Of a DNA stretch of 64,000 bases, positions 11,360 to 24,236 are shown in pieces. Numbering within the stretch: position 1 is the stretch's first letter; each line of letters opens with the position of its first letter. A model generated the notes under the pieces. The model was not told the DNA's origin and searched no databases. It saw only the letters and a program-made list of their open reading frames with translations. Source of the DNA: Flectonema sp. DT1601 (lineage: Eukaryota; Euglenozoa; Diplonemea; Diplonemida; Diplonemidae); contig OZ025834.1 of assembly GCA_964019425.1 (NCBI GenBank), positions 192,501-256,500 on the forward strand, written 5' to 3'. The position numbers and the translations under genes were made by a program.

Positions 11360-11445
11360 GTGGATCAGTACGATAGTTACCTTTTTGAGAGAGAAGTAGA
11401 AGGAAGATAGGGAAAAGAAGAAAAAAAAGGACTCAAAAAAAAAAA
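11360..11445 (-). promoter_or_regulatory. Leader splice acceptor with long pyrimidine tract (LMF gene)
   Basis: This is the clearest example of the leader signal seen above most genes. On the sense strand about 60 nt are nearly all C or T, ending CTCTCTCAAAAAG, with the ATG 35 nt further on. In spliced-leader organisms this is where the mini-exon joins. A 5' UTR cis-intron would look the same. Confidence 0.6.
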
Positions 11446-11680
11446 AACCAATGGAATGCAAGGATATATCAACATTATTGTAGTTGTTTTACTGGAAAAA
11501 AAACAAAACAAAAAAAAAAAAAAAATTACATTTCAGAATCGACAGCTACATCTCAAACTCAGAGAAGCCCCATCGCAAGCTATGCCGCAAGTAGTCTCTG
11601 AGATCAATATTTTCACCCATTATGTATGCAGAAAACTATTTAATTCTTTCTTCAGAATAAAAAAACACGAAAAAAAAAAA

Positions 11681-12091
11681 TTATTTTTCCTTTTTTTTAA
11701 TTTCAGATATAGATATTAATGATATTTCAGCAACCAAATCACTGTTTGGAGGTATTCCCAATGCTCCATGAGCCCCGTAGCCTTCTCTGGAAGGAATCGT
11801 AAATTTAGCTTCTTCCCCTTTCGACATTGTACCTATTGCATCTTCGACTCCTTTGATAACTTGCTGCGATCCAAAATGATATATAAATGGTTTTTTTTCT
11901 CTTACGATGCTTCCATCCACTAGCTTCATCGCTAACTGGCAACGGATTAGCGAACTGTTCAATACGGGAAACGATTTGCCATCTCCTTTTACAATAACTT
12001 CCTTCTCTGTTGTTGGCTCATTAACCATCCGTCTTATTTGCTTCGACAGACCAAAAACTGATCTCGGTATGACTCTGTTAACACGCAACAT
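11681..12091 (-). CDS. FKBP-type peptidyl-prolyl isomerase, probably mitochondrial
   Basis: The protein has 136 residues from the ATG at 12089-12091. The open frame runs further upstream, but that part is low-complexity. The FKBP domain spans about residues 30-130, with RCQLAMKL, QQVIKGVEDAIGTMSKGE and YGAHGALGIPPNSDL. The conserved pocket Trp (KGWE) is Val here, which could weaken activity or inhibitor binding. The first 22 residues (MLRVNRVIPRSVFGLSKQIR) are basic and lack acidic residues, like a mitochondrial presequence. A/T runs lie directly above the start. The family call is firm; the location is inferred. Confidence 0.85.
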   Translation of the reverse strand: MLRVNRVIPRSVFGLSKQIRRMVNEPTTEKEVIVKGDGKSFPVLNSSLIRCQLAMKLVDGSIVREKKPFIYHFGSQQVIKGVEDAIGTMSKGEEAKFTIPSREGYGAHGALGIPPNSDLVAEISLISISEIKKKEK

Positions 12092-12318
12092 GTTATTTAT
12101 ATATTTTTTATTACAAAACTGTTTCTTTTTTTTTTTTTTGATTATTTTAATCACATAAAAATTACATATAAAAAAAGTGTATCCTTCAACATCTTTTAAC
12201 GTGTTTACATTCTGCAACAGGTAATATGTTAAGCAAAACAAAGTAAAAATAATAACAATAATAGAAAGCCTCTAATGGGGAGTAAGATACAAAAATAAAT
12301 TCAATCGGACAGACTTAT

Positions 12319-13625
12319 CTATTGTCTGGCTCGAACAACAAATCCTCCGTATGAACCAACAGCAACCTTTGGGGGTCCTTCTGGTGGTGCAATTGCCTGT
12401 AATGCTGGCTGTGGGATAACATTATGAATAACAGGAGGGGGATGGTAAGGAACTGATGCAGGAGGTCTCCCATCAGAGTGAGGCTGTATATAACCTGAAG
12501 GAGAGAAGGTATCAGCTTCGTCGCTAGCTATCATTCTCGATATGGTTGATCGACACCTTCCACATAATACATGTCTTGCTGGTGTGTTGACTATGGCATG
12601 AAAATGCACCGCAACTTTCGCCTTTTCTGCAGCTGGCAGGGGTGCTGTTGGTAGAGGTTCCTCGTTACTCGCCATTACCTTAGCAATGAAATGATCTTCT
12701 TCTTTAATTTTATGAAGCAAAGCAGTCAACTCCGCTACCTGCGCTGTTAAAAACTTATTCTGTTCTCGAATGTGTTCACTGACAAAGTCTCCAGCCCGCT
12801 GAGCGATATCATCCTTCTCTTGAAGTTTTATTTTAGCTTCTAGTCCTTCAGAGGCTTGTGTGTAAGCCTCTCCTAGTTGTACTTCTAGCTTTGCTTTATT
12901 GGATGTGAGATCTTCGACAGTCTGTATTTTATTATTACTTAGTCACTACAAAGGATAACATAAAGAGGTTCCTCAATAAATTAAAGTAAACTCATACCCT
13001 CACAAGTCTATCAATCTCACTACCCTTGACGTCTATCTCGGTGTGAAGGGCGTTATTTTGTCGAAGCTGTTTATTTATTTTGTTTTCATTATTTTCTCCC
13101 ATGTAGGATAGGTGATGTGGTACATACCAAAGCGTCGTATTTTAATTGTAAGTCCGAAGGGACGATGGTTCCGGCAACAGGAGCTCCAACACCCTTGCCC
13201 ATGAGAAGTCTCTTGTTCTCATCAAGAAGAACTTTGTATTTTGCTTCCCACATTCGAACTTGATTGCGAAGTTCTTGAGCATCGTTCATGGAATCAACGT
13301 CTGTTCCTAACACGCCCATGTTAGCCATTATGGCTGCATCTGGTGCTGCGATGGTACTGTCTGTGGGTATTGCTACCTTGTTAGCACCTCCATCAGTAGC
13401 TGTTGGTGCTGCTGTTTCCTTTCCTGGTTGAGCTGATGGTGTTTTCACAGTTGCCTTTCTTTGATTTACTAAATATATTCCCAGTTCTTTTCTGCTCTTC
13501 ATTTTAATGTTCTTGTCTTTCTTTAACCAATACCAAATCTTTTTCCCTCCATTGCTCTTTTCTTCTTTCCATTCTCCAGATTTAAGCACCTCTACGATCA
13601 GTGCTTCGACGTCTGCATCAGACAT
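12319..13625 (-). CDS. Coiled-coil protein of unknown function, three exons
   Basis: Exons 13128-13625, 12998-13066 and 12319-12921 join in phase to give 389 residues. Both introns have GTATG donors and A-rich acceptors (AATAAATAAACAG and AATAAAATACAG). The first 55 residues form a compact Lys/Trp-rich domain (LKSGEWKEEKSNGGKKIWYW...) that I cannot name. A heptad-rich coiled coil runs from about 120 to 300, crossing the exon joins. The tail is Pro-rich and holds a CGRC pair. The start lies 16 nt below ATTATTTTTCACCAG. The gene structure is confident. The function is unknown; a cytoskeletal or flagellar role is possible from the coiled coil alone. Confidence 0.75.
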
Positions 13626-13797
13626 GGTTTTCGGGTTCCCTGGTGAAAAATAATTTACACAAACTTTGCCTCTATATAAAATATATTATAAATACCACTT
13701 GAGGATGTCGGTCAAAAGACACTAATCCTCAAAAAAATGGTGGATGATCTCTTTTTGTGGTGAAACAAACCTAACTGTTATACAAAACGATATTTCC

Positions 13798-13830
<33 letters not shown>

Positions 13831-14331
13831 TCTCTCTCTCTCTTTTTTTTCCTTTTGGCACTCTTCCCAGAAAACCACAGTTCTACTGTTCCATTCAACA
13901 TTGTGAAATAAGTAGTTTTTTAGTTGGTAATATTTGAAGCCAATCAATCAAATCAAAAAATTCGTAAGACATGAAATAAATAATGGTTTGGGGTTTTCAG
14001 GATAAAAAAAATAAAACAGTTTTTCTTTCAAATCATTCCCTTTACCCGGACTTCTTCAGCGAAGAAAGTAAGGGAGACACTGCGGTGTCAGACCTGTCCT
14101 ACGAATCAGATACGTAGTACCAGCTGGTGATTGCGGGTTTGTTGTACTATTACAGTGAAAGACTCTAAGCGAAAAAATAAATTGTTTGTTTCAATTTCCC
14201 ATAAATACGTTAACAAAGATTGACGTAAGAAACAAGGAATTGTGACGGTTTCTTTTCCCTCTTTTTTTATTTATTTATTTTTTTTTTTTTTTTGATTGCA
14301 CAAATCCACAAATTTGAACCGTAATTTGATA

Positions 14332-14368
<37 letters not shown>

Positions 14369-15986
14369 GAAAACAATAATAATAAAAACAGGGTTATTTA
14401 AAAAAAAAAAATTGAGTTTTTCCTCCGTACTAGAACAAGAATTCATTCGAAGAGTTGAAAATATTGGAACGGGACGGTAATAATTCAATGTTTCGTCATA
14501 TTACCTGTGAGTGCTTCGTTTTTTTTTTTTTTTTTTTTTCGTAAAAGGTAAATCAGTTTCATAAATAGTTCTTATCGTCAGAATCGATAACAGCAAATCC
14601 ATCGAAACTCGCCAAAGACGGGATAGCATTAAAATGTGCTCCTCCGTTGCGACGTTTTTGCAAGAATCAAAATAACTGTGACATTGTTAGTTAGTCAGCA
14701 ATATACAGAACGATTGTTATAGGTTGCCATTATCTCAGCCTTGTGATGTTTGAGTTCCATCAAGGTTCGGCCAGAATTGAAAAAAAAAAAAATATTATTA
14801 TATTGTGTGGAAGAAAGAAGAAACAAAACAAAAAGAATCGTCCGTTGAACTTATTATATAAATATAAAAAAAATAGAAACATAAGGAACAAAACTCTTGA
14901 TTTGAAAGTAAAAAAAAAAAAAAAAAAAAAAAGCAACCAACCAACGTAATAAGCTTTACTAAAATTTATACTCTCGTTACTTTCTGGTCACCACATGAGC
15001 CTAAGATACAATCTTTTTTTTTTTTTTTCGCACATAAGTGTAAATTATAATTTTTTTCTTAAAAAGACTCGAAAAGCAAATCAGTTAGCTAAGAAAAAGA
15101 CTGAAATAGAAATGCTTCAACAATCATAGAAATAACAAAAAAAAAGCTGCCTTTTAGGGGAGGAATAGGGAAACTAAAAGCTTCACTTACCATGAAATTC
15201 AATTTAAAAAAAAAAAAAAAAAAAAAAATTGCAAGGCATCGGATTTAATGAATGAAATAGAAATAAATAACAGATGATGAGGGCTGAGGTTAAGTACCAG
15301 TCAGGAACCCCAACTGGGGAAAAAAAAAAAAAAAAAAAAAAAAAAACTCCGAAAAAGAAGGAACTATAGAAAAAAAGTTTGAGATAGATAATTGTGAAGA
15401 GAGAGACGACAACGACAACAAGTGCAAGAAATCATAAAATAGATTATAATAAAAACACCACCACGCTCACTGCTTCCCGCAATATGAAATTAAACGCAAG
15501 AGTAAGCGAAGGTGTATTCATATTCATCATGACGCCAATCGGACTCTCTACAAGTTGTCTTTTGTTGATCGTTGCAGAAAGAACATAACAAACCGAAGAA
15601 AGAAAAGAAGTGCGCTAAATCAAAAGATATAAGGGAAAAAAAAAAAAAAAAGATACACAGAGATAGCTACCAACTACCCCCCCCCTCCCTTTACACTAAC
15701 AGGACTGAATAGATTTTTTGCTCTCTTGCTTGCATGATTGCATATTTTTAAATATAAAATTAGAATCTGGAACTGTCACTAATAAAGTGTTTCCCTGTGA
15801 CCTAACCCAATTAGACTAGTTTATAACAAAAAGATTACCTGTAAAGCACAGTCAGCTGATGTTATGAAACCCAGTGAGGAACTCAAAAGGACCGTTAACC
15901 GACTTAAACAAAAAAACAAAGTAACCTTTTGTCACATCAAGGGGGTCACATAATTAAGGTTATCAAATGGGAAACTCGAACATAAA

Positions 15987-16023
<37 letters not shown>

Positions 16024-18387
16024 AGAAAACCCCCCTTAGAATTTCAACCAACAATATAAAATATTTTTTTTCAAGAAGCGGATTCGCTTGTAAATATCCA
16101 AAAGAGAACCAACTTCCATATTTTACTATCTAACTTGGATGATTAGATTTGACTTCAGGAAAGACACTTTTTTTTTTTTTTTTTTTTTTTTTGAAAAAAA
16201 AAAGTTGAAGGTTTCGTAAAGTAGTAAAAAAAAGAGACGGGGAGTGTAGTGTCATCAGAGACACGATTAACTGCAATATAATTTTTAAAAAATAACAATT
16301 AGAATTTCTCCCACACAAGTAAAAAAGATTTACTCTGTTGTTCCTCACATATATCTGGTATGTAGAAAACAACAAAGAACTATCTGAAATGGGAAGTTTT
16401 TTTTTTTTTTTTTTCTCTTTTGTTTTTAAGAAAAGAATTGGGGGTATGCAAGAAAATAGCACAATTAAATCAGTGAGAAAAATTGAAAAACAAAAAAGTA
16501 AATATCAAAAGGACCACCTTTTTTTTTAGAATACGTGTATTTCTGTTTGCAAAAAAACAAAACAACCAGAATCGCTGTCAAAAACAGGATTTTTCAAAGT
16601 ATGAAAACAAAAAAGTTTTCTCTACGAAAATCCTCGCAAGAAAGATAACAGCGGTGCACATCACATCAATGTTTGCTTTGAAATTCACTCCGCTAGAACT
16701 TTGACAGGTACTCTCAGGTGAAGCAAAGAAGGGTGACAAGTCCAGTACACAGGTTGCGCTTTTACGAAGGCTACCAGTAGTACAACAAGAAAACAACTAA
16801 ATATTTTTTCAGCTCTCTCACTATAAGGCTGTCCGGTGTGTCCGAATATATATTTAAGAAAGAGAAAAAACAGGATCAGAGAGGAGGAAGGAATCCCGCT
16901 CAATCGTTCAACCGACGTCACTAAAGACGAGGTTGAGGCATCGTCATGGGAACTAAGTAATAAAGAAAGTAACAGCATAGCTGCTTATGTCACTGAGAAA
17001 CTAAAGAGGTTTTTTTTTTTTTTTTTTTCGTGTGAATATTCCAACACTCATTTCGGCTTACAACAAGTTGGTTGCTTACAAAAGAAAATTTAAAAAAAAA
17101 AATTGGGAACGGGACTGAATGAACAAAAAAAAGGCAAAAAAAAAAACACAGATAACAAACCAGAGTATACCTACAAGGGGAATCGGGGTCCTAAAGGGGA
17201 AAAAGGAAGAATTCCTACTCTCGTGCAGCAAACCACTGTAACAGACTGCCTAGTAAACATGGCTCGATTTTGACTTTTGATATCCAGATAGCTGCTGTTT
17301 TTTAATGATGCTTGCGGATGAGGTCGTTGATTTCAACGAGAAAAACTTTTCGTTTTTTTGTGTTTTTTTATTTTTTATTTTTCCAGGGAATTCCCTCCCA
17401 GGATAAGAATTTTTTTAAAATTCAAAAAAAAAAAAAAAAAATCTTTTTTGGTGTAATAAAACTGACTATTGTGACTGAAAAAACTGAACAATAAAGCGTT
17501 TATCTGCAAAGAAAGAAAGGGGGAAAACGGCCCAGTGAGCAATCATGCAAATCCGCGGTACACGGAATGCATGTGTGTCACCAAGCATCATTTTTTCCCC
17601 TAGGACAAACGATTGTTCCATCTTTTTTTTTTTTTTTTTTTAAAGGGCAAATAGGGTAACAAAAACATACATAACCCGTATTAACGACCTTTGTTAACGA
17701 AAGCAGCACAAGTGTTAATTTTTCTTCTTATATTTTGACTGTGTTTGATGCTGGTTGCCTTTTTTTTTTTTTTCTTCTTCTTTTTTTTCTTTTTTCCACT
17801 CGTAATTAATACGTCTTCGAGTTGTGGGATAAAATAAGGATTTGAGATCCCTTCCTCTCACAGCCAGTTAGACGAGGCAACTAGACACCAACGAAACTGA
17901 GAATAAAGGAACAAAAAAAAAATTGGATCAGAAAGAAAAAAACATAACTAAGAAACAGAAAAGGGTGTGAAAAAGGATGTTCTTATTTTCCAATAAAGTG
18001 TGCCGTTTTGCCTTTTTTAAAAAAAAGAAAAAGAGCTATATACTTGTAACTACAATAAACAAAGCAAATCAAAGAGAAGATTTACGCCTTCCTCTAACTA
18101 AATAGATGGAAGTTGAACTTGTTGGTGTTGTTACTTTTAACTATTGCTAGACAATTGAATGGAAGAATGGGTGGGGGAGGACTGCCATTATTTCCAGGCA
18201 CCTCCCATACCGTATTGTTCTAATTTTTTTTGTTTGTGGTTCGAATTTTTTTGTATCTGGACGACGGACATATTACAACCCTCATGCTCTTCACACTTTT
18301 TTTCTTTTTTTTTTTTTTTTTTAAATTTATTGCGAAAAAAAAACAACGCAATTTACTAATGTACATTAGAATGAGTTTAGCATGTTG
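13626..18387. other. 4.8 kb gene-poor stretch, the longest gap in the window
   Basis: No gene can be supported on either strand. The stretch is packed with A or T runs, for example about 30 T at 13800, 34 A at 14333-14366, 30 A at 15991-16020 and about 22 T at 16170. Islands of more balanced composition lie at 14035-14170, 16640-17010 and 17520-17600. The open frames there (for example 16836-17018 on the plus strand, with KDEVEASSWELSNKESNS) lack a leader context. The gap sits between two minus-strand genes, so it is not a strand-switch region. Confidence 0.5.
14333..14366 (+). repeat. Homopolymer run, (A)34
   Basis: This is one of the longest A runs in the window and stands for a class of many runs over 20 nt scattered through gaps, introns and leaders. 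Confidence 0.9.
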
Positions 18388-21300
18388 TTAAGGTTCTGTG
18401 GGTACAGTGTTTTCAGGAACGTCAACTGGAACGTCCTGTTGTTTCGGAGGTCCACCAAGAAAAGTAATAGCATCTTCAAAGTCTGCATCGTTCACAGATG
18501 GAACGTCAGGCTCATCAGCACATTCAGAACCATCATCAAAGAAGTGAGGAGTTGGAGTCGCTACGGTATCAGATCCGCTTGACATTTTATCAACGCCTTC
18601 TTGTGGTATAGAAACTGTTACTTCAGGTGTTATTGATAATCTGGTATCTGGTAACCTTACAACTGCATCATTAGTCTCAACACTACTTGATCGTGAAGCA
18701 TCGTGTGATGAACTTCTTGGTGCTGGTGGTGGCATCTGAGCAACAGCTGACTCAATACTCGGAAGTGAACTTGCTCCTGATGTTGAAGCTGATGGATGAG
18801 ATCCCGTATAAGAAGCATCCATTTGATATTCGTTCGATGACTTCCCAGACTTCGAAGATTCTCTCCTCGAACGTTGCGAAGTCCCCGAAACTCTCCTACT
18901 CTCAACCTCAGGAATATCAGTAAAATTTAACGTCCTGCAATTACTACTCGAACCTGACAATCGATGTTGATTATTCGTAGGTAGTCCCGGCTGTAACAAC
19001 AAATTAGGCACCTCACTTAAAGATGATGCTCGAAACCATGTGTGGTAGAACACCTCTCTCAGACTTGGTCTCCATCTCGCATCTTTCTTAATTAATCCAA
19101 CTAACAACTCTCGACAACTAGACGATAGCGTATTAGGCAACACAGGAGTATCTGTCAGGATTCGCTTCTTTAAAGTGTTGCGATCCTTAGCGTGGAATGG
19201 CAGCTGTAGTAATGTTTTATTTTTATTTTATTTTTTTCTTGAAGAAAAGTAAAAAAAAACCAGTGGGAGGAAAAATTAACATACCTCTCCAATCAATATT
19301 ACGTACATAGTCACACCAAGTGCCCAGATATCACCTTGACATCCGTGATATGCTCCACCACTACATGCCTGTTTTGGTAATTCGTAACAACTGATCTTCC
19401 GAAGGGGAAAAGGAAACAAAAAAAAAAGAAGATAAAAACTGAACTATAACAAACCTCTGGAGGTAGATATGCGGGGGTGCCTTCAGTTCTGCTTAAAAAA
19501 TCACCAGCGACTGATGAAAAAACATGTGAGACACCAAAATCCGCAAGCTTTGGAACACCCTGAGAGTTTACCAAAATATTTTCTGGTTTTATATCTCTGT
19601 GAATTACCTTACACTTGTGAAGGTATCGAAGGGCTGAGACAACTCCTATAAACACGCTTTGAGCAGTTGCTTCAGTGAAGATGTTTGTTGTGAGCTTACC
19701 GGTGTTAGTATCAACCTCTCCAATACAACCTTTATGTATGTATTCGAGTACCAGAAGTAGTTTATCACTATCACTGTCGTCAATTACTGAAAATAGTCTT
19801 ACCAAGTTCCTATGACATAGTTTCTTAAGAATCGCAACTTCTTGTTTTACTTTGTGCATTGCAGTTGTGAGCTGTGCTCCTCTCCCACCGAATCTTCCTA
19901 AATGTCTTAAAAGACTCTTTTTATATATTTTTGCTGCGAAATAGTCCCCAGTAGTAGTGTCCCTGCATAGTTTAACAGTTGAATAAGAACCCTTTCCAAG
20001 GATGCGAAGTAGTTCGAGATTATTGATAAGTTTGTTGCCATGTGGGGAAGTTCCTTTGTGAACAGCATCTGTCTCTACTACTGATCTTACTGACAGCTTA
20101 CCAGAGAATTCAGATCCTTCACTTCCTATCTTTGATAGTAGAGAAAGGAATGAAGCATGTCTGGGTAGTTCTGATTCTACTCCTGAGACAAGTGAAAACT
20201 TCCTATCTTCTCTCTTTAAACATTTAGTGGTTGAAGGGGGTTGTTGGTTCATGGCAGAGAGAGATGAGCGACGCCAACCGCGTCCGACTTCACGGATGTT
20301 CTTATTCTTTTCATCATTGTCAGCTGTGGCTACACTACTCGTGCATGACATCACCACACTAGATGCTCCTGGAGACATCGCTGTGTCAGTACCACCTCCG
20401 CTAGTTACTTCAGTGTTTCCAAACAACCAGTCTGGCAAAGCTCCTTCCTCAGCATTATGAAGTGCTTGTTGAACGTGTTGTGTTGATGTTGGTGATGTTA
20501 AGGTTTCTTTAGTACCACCAGAATGATTAGTCTGTTCCGATTCCTTTTGTGATGTCTCTGACTTCCTTTCAGGTGATTGAGGAGATTGTGGAGATAATGA
20601 AGTAGACATGTCGTTATCCATTTCGTGTAACATTTCTGTTAGACTTTGAATACTAACTGCTCTTCTTGGAGGTGATTGAGACATACTACTACAAGGACTT
20701 CCTAGTCCCTCGCCGTCTGGGATGTCTTTGAATCGAACTGATCCTCGTTTTCCAGTTGTTCGACGGAGGCTTGAGACTCGATTAACTTCACAAGGAACTG
20801 ATCCTGATCTTCTTAGTTTTGGCATCGCTGGCATCGGTGGGACTGGTCTTGCAGGAGACATAGCTCCGTCCCTCATGTGAATAACTGAACCACGTTGATC
20901 CATTGCAACTCCTTCCGGATGATGACCATTTTGACGAGGCCAGTAGTCCAGAAGATCTGAATCAGAAGTTGGAGGATTAGAAGGACTGTACGCCGCACGA
21001 GCTTCAGCAGCTGTTCGCAAAGGACGTCCGTAACTTAAATTAGATCTTGGCGACATTGCTGAATGTGTAGCTGATAATCTCCGTTGTCCTCTTTGAGTAT
21101 TAAATGCCATCATTTCAGTTGTACGTGATGTCCTTCTTTCTGAAGTCCATTCAGATCCCCTCAGTGACAATGCAAAAGATGACATCCTTCGTTCAACTGT
21201 GTCATTACAGTCTTCCTCACCATCATCAGTTATTACAGATCGTAGTGTTGGTGATCTCGGGTCTGACATGTCGATAATATCGAGTTTTCCACCTCCATGA

Positions 21301-22058
21301 CTGTAGTCGTCATTGCATGTAATTTTAACATCACTCTCACCTTCAATAACTTCTGTACCTCTAGAGGCTATTAGCATTGGAATACAAACCAATGCTGGGA
21401 ACCACGATATCACGCAACCAGTTGTCGCCTCTCCAGAAAAAGCTGCACCAAATGCACAAACACCAGCAATAATTGAAAAAACAGAAAGGAGGTACAACCA
21501 GGTTCTCCCTATGCTGCAACCTTTCCGACGATCTCTGCCAAGGATTAATCCAATCTTTAATAAAATAGTAACAATACCTGCTAAGCATGCTACAGACGAT
21601 ACTATTAACGGTGCGGCAATATTGGAATCGGCGATGGTCAGTACCCCTGAACCTCCAGGATAGCATAATAACGAACAGTGAACATCTCGTTCAGTAGCTT
21701 TGTATATCCTCACAACAGGTACGAAGATCGCAGCAGAGAAAATCAATCCGCACAAAGACAGAAGAGAAGCATTTATAATAACTACATCTTCGTCTCTTGC
21801 CCTGCCTACGCTGGTGCTGGTCTCTGAATCTGATCGGCTTAGCTTAGCAACAGGTGATGATGAGTCAACTCGTGTTGTACTATTCCTAAAAGACAACTTT
21901 CTAAAAGACCCTAGAGGACTAGGTGGACCACCTACACTTTTATCACTCTGAGTCACCGCACTTGAAGGTGGAAGAGGAAGTGGAGGTGGAAGTGGAGGTG
22001 GCGGTGCATCTACTGAGGTTTGGGGAGGTGGAGGTGTGGGAGAAGGAGGATCAGCCAT
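18388..22058 (-). CDS. Four-transmembrane protein kinase, CaMKK/LKB1-kinase-like catalytic domain
   Basis: Exons 19455-22058, 19285-19395 and 18388-19203 join in phase to give 1,176 residues. After a Pro-rich N-terminus come four hydrophobic segments at about 92-117, 148-173, 186-208 and 215-232, with two Cys (CSLLC) in the first loop. This tetraspan layout recalls claudins or kinetoplastid amastins, but I see no amastin signature. A long Ser-rich linker leads to the kinase domain at about 684-960. It has GKGSYSTV, AAKIYKK, HRDIKPEN, LADFGVS and GTPAYLPPE. The basic insert after the catalytic Lys (SLLRHLGRFGGRG) resembles the RP insert of CaMKK. The C-terminal 200 residues are Ser-rich. Such kinases activate AMPK-like kinases; here the activity would be membrane-bound. 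The start lies 13 nt below TTATTGTTCACAG. Confidence 0.85.
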
Positions 22059-22337
22059 GAAGGCTTTATCCTGTGAACAATAAGAATAAGTACAGTAGTT
22101 GTAAAAATAATCAAAAATAACATCAGCAGAGTCTTCTTAGCCTGGATCACATGTATTTGGATTTCCCTGTTGAAGAAAATGACGAATTTTTTTGAAGATC
22201 GTTACCACAATTGCCGGACGTTTGCCACGCTGGGCACATGATAGCTAAAGGATGAGATTTGCTTTTTTTTTCTTTTCCTTCTCTTTTTTGCTGGTTACTT
22301 TTCTTTGCTCCTTTTTCTTTTTGCTGTTAGTGGACCT

Positions 22338-22369
<32 letters not shown>

Positions 22370-24236
22370 CCTCCCATTCTACTTTTTAATACTTTTGTTT
22401 TTTCTCGTACTTTTTTTTTTTTTGTAAATTTCTTCTCACTAGGCTCCCGCCCCGTCGAACGAATACACTCGACCTACTCTGGCGACCTTTGATAAAGACA
22501 TATCGTACTTCAAAAAGCAACGATACGGAGCCAACATGATAAGGAAGGACTACCTATAAACAAGCTAGAGTACGTTAGGACGGTATTCATTATCTTTAAT
22601 GACGTTCAATGTTATGAAAAGGGGGAATGAACCGTTTACTGAAGCTGTCCGAATAGTTAGGTAGTAGCGCAGGGTATTGTCATCCATTTCCTTTCCATAC
22701 CTCTAAGTCTCCATTTTTTAAAAAGGAAATTAAAATGTTGCGACCATGTAGAAAAAGATGAAAAAAAAGAAGAAGGGAGGGATTCCTCTTGAAAAAAAGA
22801 AAGGGAAAAACAAAAAGAAAAAAAAAAAAAAAACAAACAAAAGCAGAACGCTCCAACCCCAAAAAACTCAAAAATAAAATCGGGAGATAAGGGGATTAAC
22901 TATGCAAAGAAAAGAAAAATTCCAGGGTTTAAAAAAAAGAGAAAAAAAAAGAGAAAAAAGAAAATAACGACGCTAATGGTGAGGGAAGAGAAACTCTGCG
23001 CAGAAGAACCTAGTTCCTGTTGTCCGAATTTCCTTTATTGCCTTATTATTTTATGTACGACTCTGTTTTTTTCTATTTTCGTTGCAATTTTTTCGGTTTT
23101 CGATAATTTCTGTACGATCTGTGCATTTTTTTAATTTTTTAATTTTGTTGTTTTATATTTTTTGTTTTTTCTTAAAAGAAATTTTGTTTTTTAATTATAA
23201 ATTTTTTTTTTTTTTTAATTTTTTTTTTTTTTTTTCATTCTTATTATGTTCGTTGTTTAGTTTTTCGCTTACGTGTTTTCTCTAACCCTTACCCATTCAT
23301 TATGATAAAATCAAAAAAAAAAAATGAAAATGAAAAAAAAATAAAAATGAAAAAAAAATAAAAGGAAACCCAATGAAAAAAAGCTAAGATAAAAAAAAAA
23401 AGGACGTTAGGTTCGCTCCTAGCGTTTCTTCAAAGAAGCACATAAGTCTTCCTAATGTGGTGTCCGCTTGTGCACACTTCCGTGGTCCTGACTTCACGAA
23501 GCGATCAAGTTTCACTATGCAACCTGTTGCGCCTAGCGTATCATTGCAAGCAGGCTTCGCTTGCTACGTGTACTGGTTGGGTTAGGCACCCACTAATCCC
23601 AAATATCTCCCTTAACTTAAAACGGGGTATAGATTGGTCAAAAAGGCGAAAATTAAAAATAATTTTGAACACGAGGTTGGATTTGCAAGAAAAATAAAAA
23701 GAGTGGGTGGTTGGGAAACGGGAAAGTAACCAAATCAAAAATGCAAAAGGAAAAACAAGAAGAGGCGAAAGTCCTAGTTTCTCTTTCCCTGGTATGCTTT
23801 TGGTACGAGCATAAGGCGGGGGTCACACCCCGATTTCATAGTCCCCCAAGCTCGTTTGATCTTTCAATCTGCTCTGTTGATTGCAACGAAGAAGTATCAG
23901 CTACGTGTTGCACAATGGGTGGGGGTTTTGCTTATTTCTATTCTATTTTCGTTTAGACGAAGCGATTCCCACGCTAGGTCCTTTTTCTTTTACCTTTGAA
24001 CCCTTGGCAAGAGAAGCAAGCCAACTGTCATCCGCTACAGAATTACCACATTCATTGTGATAGGCGAGAGGGAGAAACCTCTTTCTTCTTTCCAAGTCCA
24101 CACCAATTACACTGGCTGTGAGATGACTACTTTTAAAGACATCTTTGTTAGACGGGGGGACGGGAAGGAAAGAGGTTGTTCAATTAGAGAGATAACCTTG
24201 GAGGGGTTTGGGGATGGGCAAGGAAGGTTGCCACAC
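22059..24236. other. 2.2 kb gap with two GC-richer islands
   Basis: The gap lies between the ELAV-like and kinase genes. The kinase leader is at its left end. Long T runs occupy 22340-22430 and 23200-23240. Two islands, 22441-22680 and 23400-23640, are clearly more GC-rich than the flanks. The second holds self-complementary pieces such as CGCTCCTAGCG and GCAAG...CTTGC. Neither has a good reading frame. They could be non-coding RNA genes or old repeats; I cannot assign them. Confidence 0.4.

Noticed and set aside
15394-17093. Plus-strand frames at 15394 and 16836.
   Set aside because: Low-complexity or unsupported. They have no leader acceptor, family match or splice structure, and every firm gene is on the other strand.
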